DNA of 64,000 bases from Paramacrobiotus metropolitanus (taxonomy: Eukaryota; Tardigrada; Eutardigrada; Parachela; Macrobiotidae): NCBI RefSeq assembly GCF_019649055.1, contig NW_026570324.1:1-64000 (forward strand), written 5' to 3'. Below, piece by piece: positions 10,127-19,926 of the stretch (its first letter is position 1; each line of letters starts with the position of its first letter). Position numbers and translations under genes: made by a program. The notes below the pieces were generated by a model. It did not search any database. It saw only the letters and a list, made by a program, of their open reading frames with translations, and was not told the origin of the DNA.

Positions 10127-10528
10127 TTAGAAGATGTCTTCTGGCCAAGTAAAGGCATCACTTGATCTGTTTGGACAATGTGCAACTAATTTCTCGCACT
10201 GTGTTAGAGTGAATACGGGTTCCTCCAACTTCTCCTCGTGCTCCATGGCGACTTGGTCAGTTTCTTTGGAATCCTTTCCCCACTGTGCAACCAATTTATC
10301 GCACTGTGTCAACGTAAGGGCGGGCTCCTCCTCTCCACACTTCTCAATTGCATGCAGCCATTCTTCCATGTCGTTGCACTTCTCCTGCTGTACTGTTTGG
10401 CTTACATCAATCTTTTGGGAATGGTTCGTTTTCGCTTTCGGGTGTGGTCTGTGTGCCTTGACTAACTGTTGTGCGGCCCTCTGATTCACGCATCTTCTCT
10501 GCTTCCAAGACTCGCACGAATTCATCAA
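10127..10528 (-). CDS. Acidic protein with two TLTQC repeats
   Basis: The 133-residue frame contains two copies of an EEP-x2-TLTQC-x-KLVA unit (ALTLTQCDKLVAQ and VFTLTQCEKLVAH) in an acidic tail. The N-terminal part reads better in another frame, with KKRKSINSDIDEF, a possible nuclear signal, and EAEKMRESEGRTTV. A shift near 10410 is therefore likely. Its ATG lies two bases after the stop of the TBP-like gene. It may be a separate gene or a frameshifted C-terminal extension of the TBP-like protein. No family is recognised. Confidence 0.45.
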   Translation of the reverse strand: MMNSCESWKQRRCVNQRAAQQLVKAHRPHPKAKTNHSQKIDVSQTVQQEKCNDMEEWLHAIEKCGEEEPALTLTQCDKLVAQWGKDSKETDQVAMEHEEKLEEPVFTLTQCEKLVAHCPNRSSDAFTWPEDIF

Positions 10529-10530
10529 TG

Positions 10531-11102
10531 TCAGAATTGATGGATTTGCGCTTCTTGCACGGCACTTACATCGAAGTCAGGAGACGGCGGTGGATTGGAT
10601 GGCAGTGTGGCTCGAAGACGGTCAATGCAAATATCCACTGCTTTCACACTCTTGGCGCCTAGGATCGTACATTTTCCGGAACTAAAACTTTCACGGTTAT
10701 ACCCAAATCGGCGTATCGCATTTTTGCCGCGTCAAACAACTCCGGTTCATAATACAACTTCTGTGCTTTCGCGAACTTTTACAAGTTGATCGGATGCTGA
10801 TGGTCGTACGTAGCCATAATATTCGCAGTGCGCTTGCTAACGACATTGGCAGTATAGCCAAGATGTGTTAAACGGAACCGGTATCGCTTCAACAATGTGC
10901 GTACTTCTTTCTCTGAAGTGCCGCCATTGATGATTGCTTTGCCTGAACTGAAAACTTGACAATAGCTACCATCATAGGATGTCAGATTAAGCGCCTTAAA
11001 ATCCTTCACAGATGTACACTTGGTGGACGATGCAATTTTCTGCAGATCAAACTTGCAGTCAAAGACAACAACGGTTATGAAGTGGTGAATCATTTTATGC
11101 AA
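10531..11102 (-). pseudogene. TATA-binding-protein-like protein, two lobes, frameshifted
   Basis: Lobe 1 (11102-10780) has DCKFDLQKIAS, the phrase VFSSGKAIINGG, and NIMATYDHQHPINL. These match TBP's DLKTIA, IFSSGKMVCTGAK and the NIVGSCDVKFPIRL junction. Lobe 2 continues in shifted frames with YYEPELFDAAKMRYADLGI (compare SYEPELFPGLIYRM) and FSSGKCTILGAKSVKA (compare FVSGKVVLTGAK). The pseudo-symmetric saddle is thus represented twice, in order. TBP nucleates transcription complexes at promoters. A copy in a Polinton suggests control of its own genes. Two shifts lie at about 10775 and 10690. TBP-related factor rather than canonical TBP is likely, given the low identity. Confidence 0.8.
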
Positions 11103-11335
11103 AGCAGGAAAACCGACAATGGACTAAAACTGATGTCTGTTGCCCTGCTTCATGGTCATTTTATACGTTTTACCCGATCGTTCCTACCACTGAACGATAG
11201 TTGGAATTTCCGTTCGCAGTTAACCAATCCAAAGCAGACTACGCCTATTTGAGAATTCCGGAATTTTCCCGTTTTCAGAGTGCTACCCAAAACCACGTTA
11301 CTTTCAGCTTGGCCGTAGAGCTAAAAATAACGCAG

Positions 11336-11366
11336 ATTTGGGGCAACGCCCTTTTTTTTTTTTTAA
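11336..11366. other. Intergenic hairpin plus homopolymer motif, copy B
   Basis: GATTTGGGGCAACGCCC is followed by about 14-16 T on the plus strand. The stem is GGGC/GCCC with an AAC loop. On the coding strand it comes shortly after the stop of the 11384-11919 gene and about 230 bp before the TBP-like start. Confidence 0.55.
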
Positions 11367-11383
11367 TTTAAGCAGCACATGAA

Positions 11384-11919
11384 CTATTTAAGCTTTAGGA
11401 ACGAGTTGAGTGAGTAGCACACACTTCGGAAATTCCGGTAGCCCAGCATGATTGAGGCCCCTTCAAGGGAGATGGAAATCGTGCGTCCAAAAGCGGTATG
11501 GTAAGCCAACTTGATGTCGATGACAGCATCGTCAGCATCCTTAACATGTGTATACTTCGGGATTGTCCAATGCATGCTGCATCCAAACCATGTCGGATTT
11601 TTCCTTCTTTCAGCAATAGGAGAAGATTGTTGATAGCGGGTAAGTCCAGTATGATGCCCTTCTGTCTGGCAGTCATGAGTCCATCAGAGGCAGGGCTGCG
11701 GGACAGAAGGACAGTGTTGCCGATAGTATCGTACCACAGTGAAGATTTGCTGGTGATCTCGTAACACTTGACGTTTCCGTCCTGAAACTGATACTTGAGC
11801 TCGGGAAATCCATTGTAAACGGAGAATTCAGAATTGTTAACTGTAAGCAGTGCAAAAATGAAGCAAGTGCGAACTTTCATCGAATAAAAACACCGTGCAA
11901 GATAATGCTTAACATGCAT
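11384..11919 (-). pseudogene. Unknown Polinton protein, frameshifted
   Basis: The frame from ATG 11919 has a hydrophobic start (VRTCFIFALLTVNNSEFSVY), possibly a signal or membrane segment, then KYQFQDGNVKCYEITSKSS and DLPAINNLLLLLKEGK. The tail from about 11575 to 11384 is in another frame (MHWTIPKYTHVKDADDAVID). One shift near 11570 joins them. No known domain. The gene lies between the TBP-like and BIR genes. Confidence 0.45.
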
Positions 11920-11955
11920 CTGTCATATTTACTTCTGCTCATAGGAATAGCATAA

Positions 11956-12516
11956 TTAAGGATATGGAGGACAGATATCTACTCCACCAACAGCCACAAC
12001 AACTGCATCATCCGGCAGAATGTCCAGTTCCATATCGGAATTAGCGTGCGATCCATCTGAATGATCTTCGGCATCGGAATCACAACCGCAACGGAATATC
12101 AGCGCTTTTCGATTCCATTGAGTTTTAGCCCATACACTCAACTGTTCATCGACGTCCAACACATTTCTGTAAAACTTCTTACTGGCAAGATAGTTCAAGT
12201 GCTCGCATGACCAGCTGTATCTGGCGTGATGTACGTTAATATCTTCAAACGGTAGCAAGCCTTCAAGTCCTACGCCACAAGTGAAACAATGCAAGCGGCC
12301 TTCACCAATATGGTAGAAGCCGGCGTCAGCCATGTAATAGATATCCAAACCAGGAAAATGGTTAAGATTCCCGAAGAAAGTTTCAATGCGCTTATTCACA
12401 TCGGCCATATTCTGGTTATAAATCACCACGTCGTCTTGATAGTCACGACGAACGTGAGTAAACGTAGGCTTAAGATCCTCAGGAACAACCATTTTAGCAT
12501 AATGTGCGAAAAACAA
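11956..12516 (-). CDS. Single-BIR protein, intact 186 aa
   Basis: Residues about 43-115 form a BIR-like zinc module: RIETFFGNLNHFPGL, then ADAGFYHIGEGRLHCFTCG, and a downstream HHARYSWSCEHL supplying the histidine and last cysteine. The C-terminus is acidic, with a DSDAEDHSDGSHANSD stretch. It differs strongly from the double-BIR gene at 695-1280, so the element carries two separate BIR genes. The open frame is unbroken. The expected role is blocking host cell death or binding IAP partners; no RING is present. The BIR is divergent, with GLLPFED where W-x2-D-x-P is usual. Confidence 0.75.
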   Translation of the reverse strand: MFFAHYAKMVVPEDLKPTFTHVRRDYQDDVVIYNQNMADVNKRIETFFGNLNHFPGLDIYYMADAGFYHIGEGRLHCFTCGVGLEGLLPFEDINVHHARYSWSCEHLNYLASKKFYRNVLDVDEQLSVWAKTQWNRKALIFRCGCDSDAEDHSDGSHANSDMELDILPDDAVVVAVGGVDICPPYP

Positions 12517-12585
12517 AACAGCGTTCAGAATGAGTAAGACAGTATGGGTGACTTTTTTACCCGATAGTTCAGTTCCCGCATACCT

Positions 12586-13221
12586 TTAGTCATAGCATTC
12601 ATCATTTGCATCTGACAATTCAGAACAGTGAACACTCGCACGAAGATATCTGTCATCGGTCTCTGATACCTCAACTACAACCGTGTCAGATTGTCTGTGA
12701 CAGATCAACCTAACACAGAAACAGATGAGGTTTTTTTTTTTTTTTTCAGTAGAGGAACGGATGGTTGAAAAGATAGTGGAGAACTTATCATGCGCGAACT
12801 TCACCACATGCTTGTTCTTAGTTTGGGAGAAGTAAATGCAGAAGAATCTCCCAGTTTGGAAAGTTATTTTCAAGTTATCAGTCCCGTCACCATGCAAGAA
12901 CAGATCCATTGGCTTACGTTTCAGAACAGAAGAGTCCAATAATTCTTGAACAGTGTTGTCAGAAATGCATTCCAGTATACGCGCGACGATCGGTGCAGAT
13001 AATTCCATGGCCGTATATACAAAGCGCTGGTCTCCTTCGATCGAAAACGTCTTGCAGAAGGTACTGGCTTTGGACTTCTTGTGAAAGCCCATGTACGAGT
13101 CACGCTTGATCTCGTACCACATGGTCGTGGCATCCTCCAGATACAAATCCATCACGCCGGCTGCGGGTCCTGTGTACATATGATGAATTACAAGTGTGCT
13201 ATCCTGTGTGTCGAACAGCAT
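12586..13221 (-). CDS. Unknown Polinton protein, up to 211 aa
   Basis: The open frame starts at ATG 13221 (MLFDTQDSTLVIHHMYTGPA), only 23 bases after the polymerase stop. It contains WYEIKRDSYMGFHKKSKAS and a lysine run encoded by a 16-base A tract (12728-12746 on the plus strand as T). The part after the A tract looks non-coding-like, so the real end may be close to it, as two neighbouring genes also end at A tracts. No family is recognised. Confidence 0.5.
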   Translation of the reverse strand: MLFDTQDSTLVIHHMYTGPAAGVMDLYLEDATTMWYEIKRDSYMGFHKKSKASTFCKTFSIEGDQRFVYTAMELSAPIVARILECISDNTVQELLDSSVLKRKPMDLFLHGDGTDNLKITFQTGRFFCIYFSQTKNKHVVKFAHDKFSTIFSTIRSSTEKKKKNLICFCVRLICHRQSDTVVVEVSETDDRYLRASVHCSELSDANDECYD

Positions 13222-13243
13222 ATAACTTGCATAGACATCTGAA

Positions 13244-16200
13244 CTATAATCTGCTAAGCAGTTGCCTTACCGGCTTCTTGAAACCGTACGGAACTGTGGT
13301 GAAATCTTCCAACAAAACCCGTTTGTCGTACACCATGCGAAGATGCTTTTCAACCGGACAGTGGAAATTTCTTGAGCTTTAAAGTTCCGCTTGATGTACT
13401 CAGGGTACACAACCTGTGTTAAACCACTGGAATCAATAAGAAGTAAAGAAGAATAATAACATAACTGATACGTACCGGGATCGTAGCGCCTTTCAGGATT
13501 TCGGTCAACTTGTCAAAGTCAAGTTTCTCTCCAGTGCGCTGCAGATCATCGTTCAAGACATCTTCCGTGTACCCGTTCTGAGTCATGCCTTTAACTTTCA
13601 GCTGAATTCGACCGGTGTTTGTTTCATAGCTGTAGACTTTGGGACCGCAGGAGACAAAGCGCAATATGTTCGTCTGGTTTCAACTCGCTGCTCCATTGAC
13701 CAAGTCCATTACCGACTTCAGGAAGCCATTTGCCTTCTTTGTGAACAAAAATGACAGAGTCGGTGTCAAAATACAAAAGGCGCGGTCCAAGCTTGGCCAT
13801 GGTCTTAAACAACTGAATGCGGGCATGGCTGGTAGTGAAAGCGGCAATGGCAAGATTGGCACAGTTGCTGCCTTCGTTGTAGTCATCTTTCTGCGAGTAA
13901 GTAACCATCATGCACTCTGGGGTCACGGCGTGAACGCTCTGTATATCAACAGATTTGGATCTGACTAAATCCAGATACTGCTTCACGGAGTAGATGAACA
14001 CCGTCTGCTGTAAGTTGTCTCTTTGTCCAAACTTGCCCCAAAATGAATTTAACATCAACTGGGCAACTGCACGTCTTGCGGGGTTATCTTCAATGCGATT
14101 AATGTCTAGAAGAATTCCATCGCGCAAGGCAACTTCTTGAACATACAACTCTTTTTGACGTTGCGTTGTACAGCCGGCGGGGAATCCACTTGCTTCCAAC
14201 TTTTCCTTCAGGAATTTGTCCACATATTCTTGAAATAGGCCCACGCTTTTCGCTCCAGTGCCAAACTTCGTAGATTTCCTGCACTTGATAACCCTGTCGC
14301 AGCGCCATGTGCAATTTCGAGTGCAAAATACTCCTTCGAAACTTCTTTCCTCATCGGAATGCGAACAGTAGTCATTTATGCCGTTTTCAGCACAAGTTCG
14401 GCATAATGTGAACACAAGTTTACCGTTGAAGGTGGCAGGCAACACAGGATATCGAATTCGTGCAGGCGGCAGAACTTTGCATTTGACCAAGCCAAAATAT
14501 TCCGTTACGGGCTTGAAGTTAGTCACGATGATCTTCGGATGCCCGATCGGATACTCAGCTTTCTTGTTGACGAACGGGTACAAGGAGACGATGTCGTAAT
14601 GTAGAATTTGCTCATCTTCTTGGACTTCTCTGAACAAACATGAAGCGTTGGTACGGCCACCTTTGAAGGCTTCACGCGGCTGCAGTGGATCACGTAGATT
14701 CTGGTTCAAGAGGAATTGCTGTATATCGGATCTTTTCTTTCACGTAGCCACTCAAAGACCACTTCTCTTCCACATCATAACCCATCCCTTCCAGAAAAAG
14801 TTTCTTACGTATCCACTGCTCGTACACTTCTGACATTTTCTTCAAGGAGAACGGTGCCCGGTCATCTTCATTGGTGCATTCCGGGTGTCCGTGATGTACG
14901 CAGCCGTTGTATTCGTAAACTGTTTTAGTGTCCGGATCAAATCCATCTACAAAGTAGCGATTGATTTTCCGTTCTTTACCGTTCCTACCATGCTCGATGT
15001 TCCGATGACTCATGCTGGTCCATTCAAGCCACTGCGTTGCTTCCGCGCTTGTCTTTCGATTCGGCTGATAACCGTTTGCGGAAATCACGGCAATTTCTTT
15101 AGCTTTTAGCAGCTTGGTCTTGTAATACGTTTGACAGGCAGACGCAATGGTAACGTTTTGAAACGGATCGACGTTGGTCATGTTGATGAAATTTTCACGG
15201 AACTGAAGAGCACATTTCCGCAGTATGGTAACGTCCCTTGCACAGTAGTCGGCCATTTCCAGTCGAAAATTGAAAACCCTTTAAAACATGAATTGCATTT
15301 AAAAAAAAAAAAAAAAAAAGCACCAGCCATACCTTTCTTTTCTTTTCTTCGGCATGCCACTGTTCAAACTTTCTCCGATCCGCTCGCTTCAAGCCTCATA
15401 CTATGTATTCATCGACATCGGGAAACGGAAGCACTTTGTCCCAGTTTTCCGGCTTGTTAAAGCGATGAGGAAATCGCCTTTGGATTCGCAATCGGTCAGA
15501 CCAACAGCTTTCGGAAAATTGGATAGTTTCGTCATGACAAAGTTAAGAGTGTCGCGCGCCTTGATTTCCAAAGCCGGGTAACGGAGATCAAGAAGTTGAC
15601 TGCCGCGTCGTATGACTTCAACTCCTTTGAGATTGTTTTCCAGAAGATACGAAAGTAGGAAGTGTCCGTCGTAACCGCGAAAGTTGTGCAATCAATGTGT
15701 ATCCTCGGTGTTTCTCTGAATATACCCATTGGCCAAATTCTTTCTGAACATCATAACCGGTCATGAACACATTATCTGGAGGAAAGCGAAACTCTTCTCC
15801 ACTCGTGTATTGTGCGACGACATAACAAGGTCTATGAATTCCTTCCGCGTCCACGTAAGTCTCGTAATCGAAAAGATGTAATTCAAACTTGATCCATGAA
15901 CACGAGGCTCTAAAGGTTTAAGGTAGCACTTGTGAGTCGCTTGATCTACCCAATCCTGGCACGGGTGACAATACATTTCACCACATTCGTGCTTCTTGGT
16001 CTTACGATTAAGCAAACTGACAAACACTCCACATTTCGGGCAGATAAACAATTCTGTGCAATATGGCCGCCCGTTTTGCGTTCTTTCTTGTGAAGATCAA
16101 AGCAGGTGTCATTGTTGAACTCGCGATTGCAATCTTGGCACAGAATCCTGCTGGATGCCTCTGGCTCGGTACAGATTTCTTTCGGGCGATAACACTTGAG

Positions 16201-17289
16201 ACATTTGCCTTGGCATCGATGTTTTCTTTCTGAACGTACGGCTTGTCACACAACTCACAGTAATAACCACGTCGATGGAATCCGGATGGACTGGTTATCA
16301 GATCAAAATGGCCATTCTCGTACAGAAGATAGATGGTTTTCAGCTTACCCTGCCTTTCGGGACACCTGGCAATAATGATGTTACCTTGTTCGGCTCCAAC
16401 AACTTTGATCTGGAACTCCTTAAGGACAGTTGTTTGGAATCGTTCAATGTCGTTTAAGGAAAACTTGGTTCCGACAGTAAGTCCAGCTTCTTCCACCAAA
16501 TCCGCTGCAAGTCCTTGTAGTTTCTTATCTCGTCTATCAGTCAGTTGCTTCCAGATCCGTGTGTTCTTTGCAGGATCGTGATAGAACCGTCCAAGCACAA
16601 GGCATGCTGGCAAACACAGATTATAACCGACATCAACTTGCACAATTGAAGTCGCAAATCGTTTCCGATCGTGGGTTGAGTGAATATGCTTGCGCTTAGC
16701 AGCACCACCAGCGGGAATGACCGTACGTTGAATAACGAGCCGTAGAGAATCATCGATACAGAAAAGTCCACCTGAGTTGATCTTCATTACCATCTCCGTC
16801 AGGTCGCGCGGATTAAAATTATTGAAGAACTGCATTTTTAAATGCATGGGATTTTCCATAGTCCGGGTGAACAGTGTTAGGCAGACAGCGTCGTCCGGCT
16901 GGAAATCTTTAGAACAGGCTTTCCAAACTGCTTTAAACACTTCAGGCAGGGCTTCCAATGACGTTACTGTATCAAACTCTTGCGGCAAAGACTTGATTTT
17001 GAGGCTGTAGAAATACTGATGATGGTTGAACTTTTGTTGTGATTGTGACTTATCTTCTGGAGCGTAAAACTTTGGACCAGTCCGATTCCGACGGTAAGGA
17101 TTGGTCTGACTCAGGAACGTTGACATTCTGAACAGGTTGGCTGAATAATTCCTGGGAAGGAACATGATTCGCAACAATAGCTTCTTCCACATCGTCGTCG
17201 TTGTCTTGCACGTCGACATCCATCGCCTCTGCACCACCTGCCTGAACATTTTCATCCACATCCAGGACGTTTTCCACAGTAACTTCCAT
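13244..17289 (-). pseudogene. Protein-primed DNA polymerase B (Polinton PolB)
   Basis: The N-terminal region (17289-16080) is acidic, then has DVGYNLCLPACLVLGRFYHD and NGHFDLITSPSGFH, possibly a relict OTU-like fold, plus CxxC clusters. Exonuclease motifs follow: FDYETYVDAEG (15850) and HNFRGYDGHFLLSYL (15650). Polymerase motifs follow: YDIVSLYP (about 14600), LNSFWGKFGQR (14030) and LYFDTDSVIF (13760), all with catalytic residues. The C-terminal FVSCGPKVYSYE and MVYDKRVLLEDF finish at a stop at 13244. A 62-bp GT-AG intron (13414-13475) restores the frame near the end, and another probably lies at 15283-15327. Several single-base shifts break the rest. Confidence 0.93.
13414..13475 (-). other. 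Short spliceosomal intron in PolB
   Basis: Donor CCG|GTACGTATC and acceptor TTTAACACAG|GTTG. Removing 62 bases joins ATIP to VVYPEYIKRNF in frame, a natural continuation of the polymerase C-terminus. Confidence 0.7.
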
Positions 17290-17362
17290 GGGTTCATGCG
17301 TTTCATCGGATTGTGTGGCTGGCGATTGCGGTGGTGTGTAGACTTGTGACCAGTTGAATGGA

Positions 17363-18682
17363 CTACCAGGCGGTGAATAAGGATTTCAAGAATTGGCCGA
17401 AATTATATCCGTAGTCGTCAAAGTCGTTGTCGTTATCCATGAGATCATGATCCATGGCAGCAATGTAGTTAGTATCCACTTTATTCAATGTTGAAGGCTC
17501 AGAACTACAAAAGAAGCCCTTGATTAGCTAGAGTACTGCTTACACGTAGAATTCTGTGCCATACCTAAGATCTGTGGCCAAATTTAGAATGTAGTGGCAG
17601 CCAATTTGCTTTTGAATCTGGTTACGCAGGGCATTGCTCTTTTCCAACGTTGTATGACGGGAATAAATAATTTGCCAACCAAACAGCTGTATTTCGACAG
17701 CTGTGTCACGCATGGCAAATCGTATATCTTGGCCAGAAACAACCTGTACAGAAATCATAATTGAAAAATGAAATAAAGAAAGAAAATATCGATTCTTACC
17801 TTTTCCAAAGTGGTGTTGATAAAATAACGAGACAAGTGCGTGCATGCTTCACTGAACAATGTTGCACCATGTTGTACGCTGTCAGGCAGCAGGTGCTGAA
17901 AGTCTTTAGGTATCTCCGGCCATTGATGATGGAAGAAGTTATACAACTCAGGGTACGGCTTAGACTCATCCAGAACAGCTTCGATGAAGGCGCGGCCAAT
18001 GAATTTGGACGAGCACTTCTTGCCACTTGGATTGAAGAACATGATTTTTATTTCTGGGCCTACGAAAGACATGACATGACATGACATCATTGAAATTCAG
18101 AAACAAATCTTTACCGTTATTGAGTAGCGCCATCACGGACACATGAGAGATAAGATCTTTGTGCATTTGCTTGTTTGTTGTTGACACAGGAATCAAGAAG
18201 CTGCCTTTCGTTGCAAGCATCTGAAGAAGACTTTTCAAGTTGACGCAGTCCAGCGATGCAGCAAGATTGCTGAGCGACCAAGAGTCGGTAAAATCCCTGT
18301 CGGTCATATAGCGATTGTATTGGTCAGCACGGAATGTTCTCGCCACGCGAACACCTGAACCATGAGCCAAGGCACTGGTCACTTTATCCAACTGCTTAAC
18401 AAACCGTTTTCCAGGATAGTGCAGCGTTTCAAGCGCATCCACAGCCCGTTTAGCCGCAGAACTTTCTTTTTCTGCAAATTCTTTGAAACACTTGGAAAGA
18501 TACGAGCAGTGTTGCAAGATGTGGGCACTTATAGGCTTGGAAACCATGGTTCCGCATCTTGGACATTGTCCAGTAATTGAAGTAGACGGTCTCGGTGTTG
18601 AAAGGATTGGCGACTTTTCTTTATCTAGAAAAACCGTTCTGCGACTCCGGTTTCGTACCGGAACTTGCTTGCATCGTCCCAT
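17363..18682 (-). CDS. UBZ4-like zinc-finger protein with three short introns
   Basis: Exons are 18115-18682, 17800-18059, 17565-17743 and 17363-17504. The introns are 55, 56 and 60 bp, each with GT...AG (for example CTTTCGTAG and CTGTACAG acceptors), and splicing keeps the frame. Near residue 40, CPRCGTMVSKPISAHILQHC matches the C-x2-C...H-x3-x-C spacing of UBZ4/Rad18 ubiquitin-binding fingers. The rest has no known domain and ends in an acidic stretch (MDHDLMDNDNDFDDYG). The stop at 17363 may be due to a shift, since another frame continues smoothly into the polymerase N-terminus. It could then be a PolB extension. Confidence 0.6.
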
Positions 18683-18724
18683 ATTGGCCTGTGGTTACAA
18701 AACACAATGTCAAAAAAAAACAAA

Positions 18725-18962
18725 ATTGCGCCCGATGAAGTTGAACCATGTGTTATCATCTAGAAAGTTGTGCAAGTTGCATTCGATGAAGCTGAACCAT
18801 GTGTTATCATCTCAGAAGCTCTACCCAATGAAGTTGCACCATGTGTTACATGTTTTGCAGAAAAAAAAAAATCATTTCAGAAGCTCTACCCGATGAAGTT
18901 GCACCATGTGTTATCATCTAAAAAGTGGCGCCCGATGAAGTTTAACCATGTTTTATCATCTC
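18725..18962 (+). repeat. Tandem array, five units of about 45-60 bp
   Basis: Five copies of CCCGATGAAGTTGAACCATG followed by TGTTATCATCT start near 18729, 18782, 18827, 18889 and 18931. They vary mainly in the spacer, and the third lacks the ATCATCT end. Confidence 0.85.
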
Positions 18963-19013
18963 AAAAAAATTGCATGCACCATCAGTAGCGACTCAGTTTT
19001 CACGTCAAACATG

Positions 19014-19400
19014 TAGGAAAGTTGAGAATCTCGTGTCGAGCAAGAAAATCTTAGAATGTCAAGGCACAGTTCAGGGACAGACAGGAATCAGACAGGTGGA
19101 ATGTTATGCAGCATCTGGTAAGGATTGTGAGAATGCACCTGGCGTGGCGCCAAGCAAGACGGTAAGACAATAGGAATCTTGAAAATGTCGCGTCAAGCAT
19201 GAAAGAAACTTGAGAATGTCGCGTCAGAGTCACAGGACAGATAATTAGGCAGCTGGAATGTTGAGATTGTCATATGAAGCACGTGGGAAAGTAAAGAAGC
19301 GAAAGTGAGAATGCACCTGGTGCGGCGCCATGCACTTCGTAGCACAATAAGAATCTTGAGATTGTCGCGTCAAAGTTGAAGGAGAGACAGTAATTAAACA
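19014..19400 (+). repeat. Imperfect direct repeats, about 180-190 bp apart
   Basis: GTGAGAATGCACCTGGCGTG with a following GGCGCCA and AAGAATCTTGA-like stretch occurs near 19127 and again near 19305. TTGAGAATGTCGCGTCA-like phrases recur near 19020, 19207 and 19350. Confidence 0.7.
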
Positions 19401-19926
19401 GAGAATCTCAAAGAAAGAATTTGTGAACGACGCAAAGAAGGTATAACTTGGTGCAACTAAATGTATGCAGGGATGAAAACTATGAGAAAGTGCGGAAAAA
19501 AGTACTTAACACGTACACATTCACTTACCGTATGGAGTTTCTCCAGAATGCGGACACTTTTCTACTCCGCCAGCACTAACACGTGCTGTTCCGTGCCAGT
19601 CAATCAGTACAAGATGAGAAATAGTCCAAAATCAGTACAGATCCGAGTGCAAAATTAACAAAACGCGGACATCAACAATGATAACATTAAAATAAAACCC
19701 TTTCAAACGTGCAAACGATCTTTGCAGTTTCCAGCAAAACAACTTTCATAATGATAGCACACGATCACGCACGTTAATCCAGTTGTAGTGCTGCAGATAT
19801 AATTCCTTAGATGGTGACTTACAGAAGTGAAAACTAAGAATGATGACTTGGAAAGTTTGACCTGTGCACTTGATCACAAGTCACTGCAGTGCAATACATC
19901 TGGTTTAAAGTGGCATCGTAATATAA

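Larger units (their letters stand above)
18683..19926. other. Non-coding right end of the Polinton, repeat-bearing
   Basis: No convincing gene. It holds the short tandem array (18725-18962), a pair of longer imperfect direct repeats (19014-19400), and about 500 bp of AT-rich sequence up to the right inverted repeat. Confidence 0.6.

Noticed and set aside
12728-12746. T run as a fourth copy of the hairpin/homopolymer motif
   Set aside because: No GC hairpin flanks it and it lies in an open frame.
15283-15327. Second PolB intron around the 18-base T run (coding strand)
   Set aside because: GT and AG ends exist and coding resumes with the ADYCARDV motif, but the phase does not fit without a further shift, so it is mentioned only as probable.
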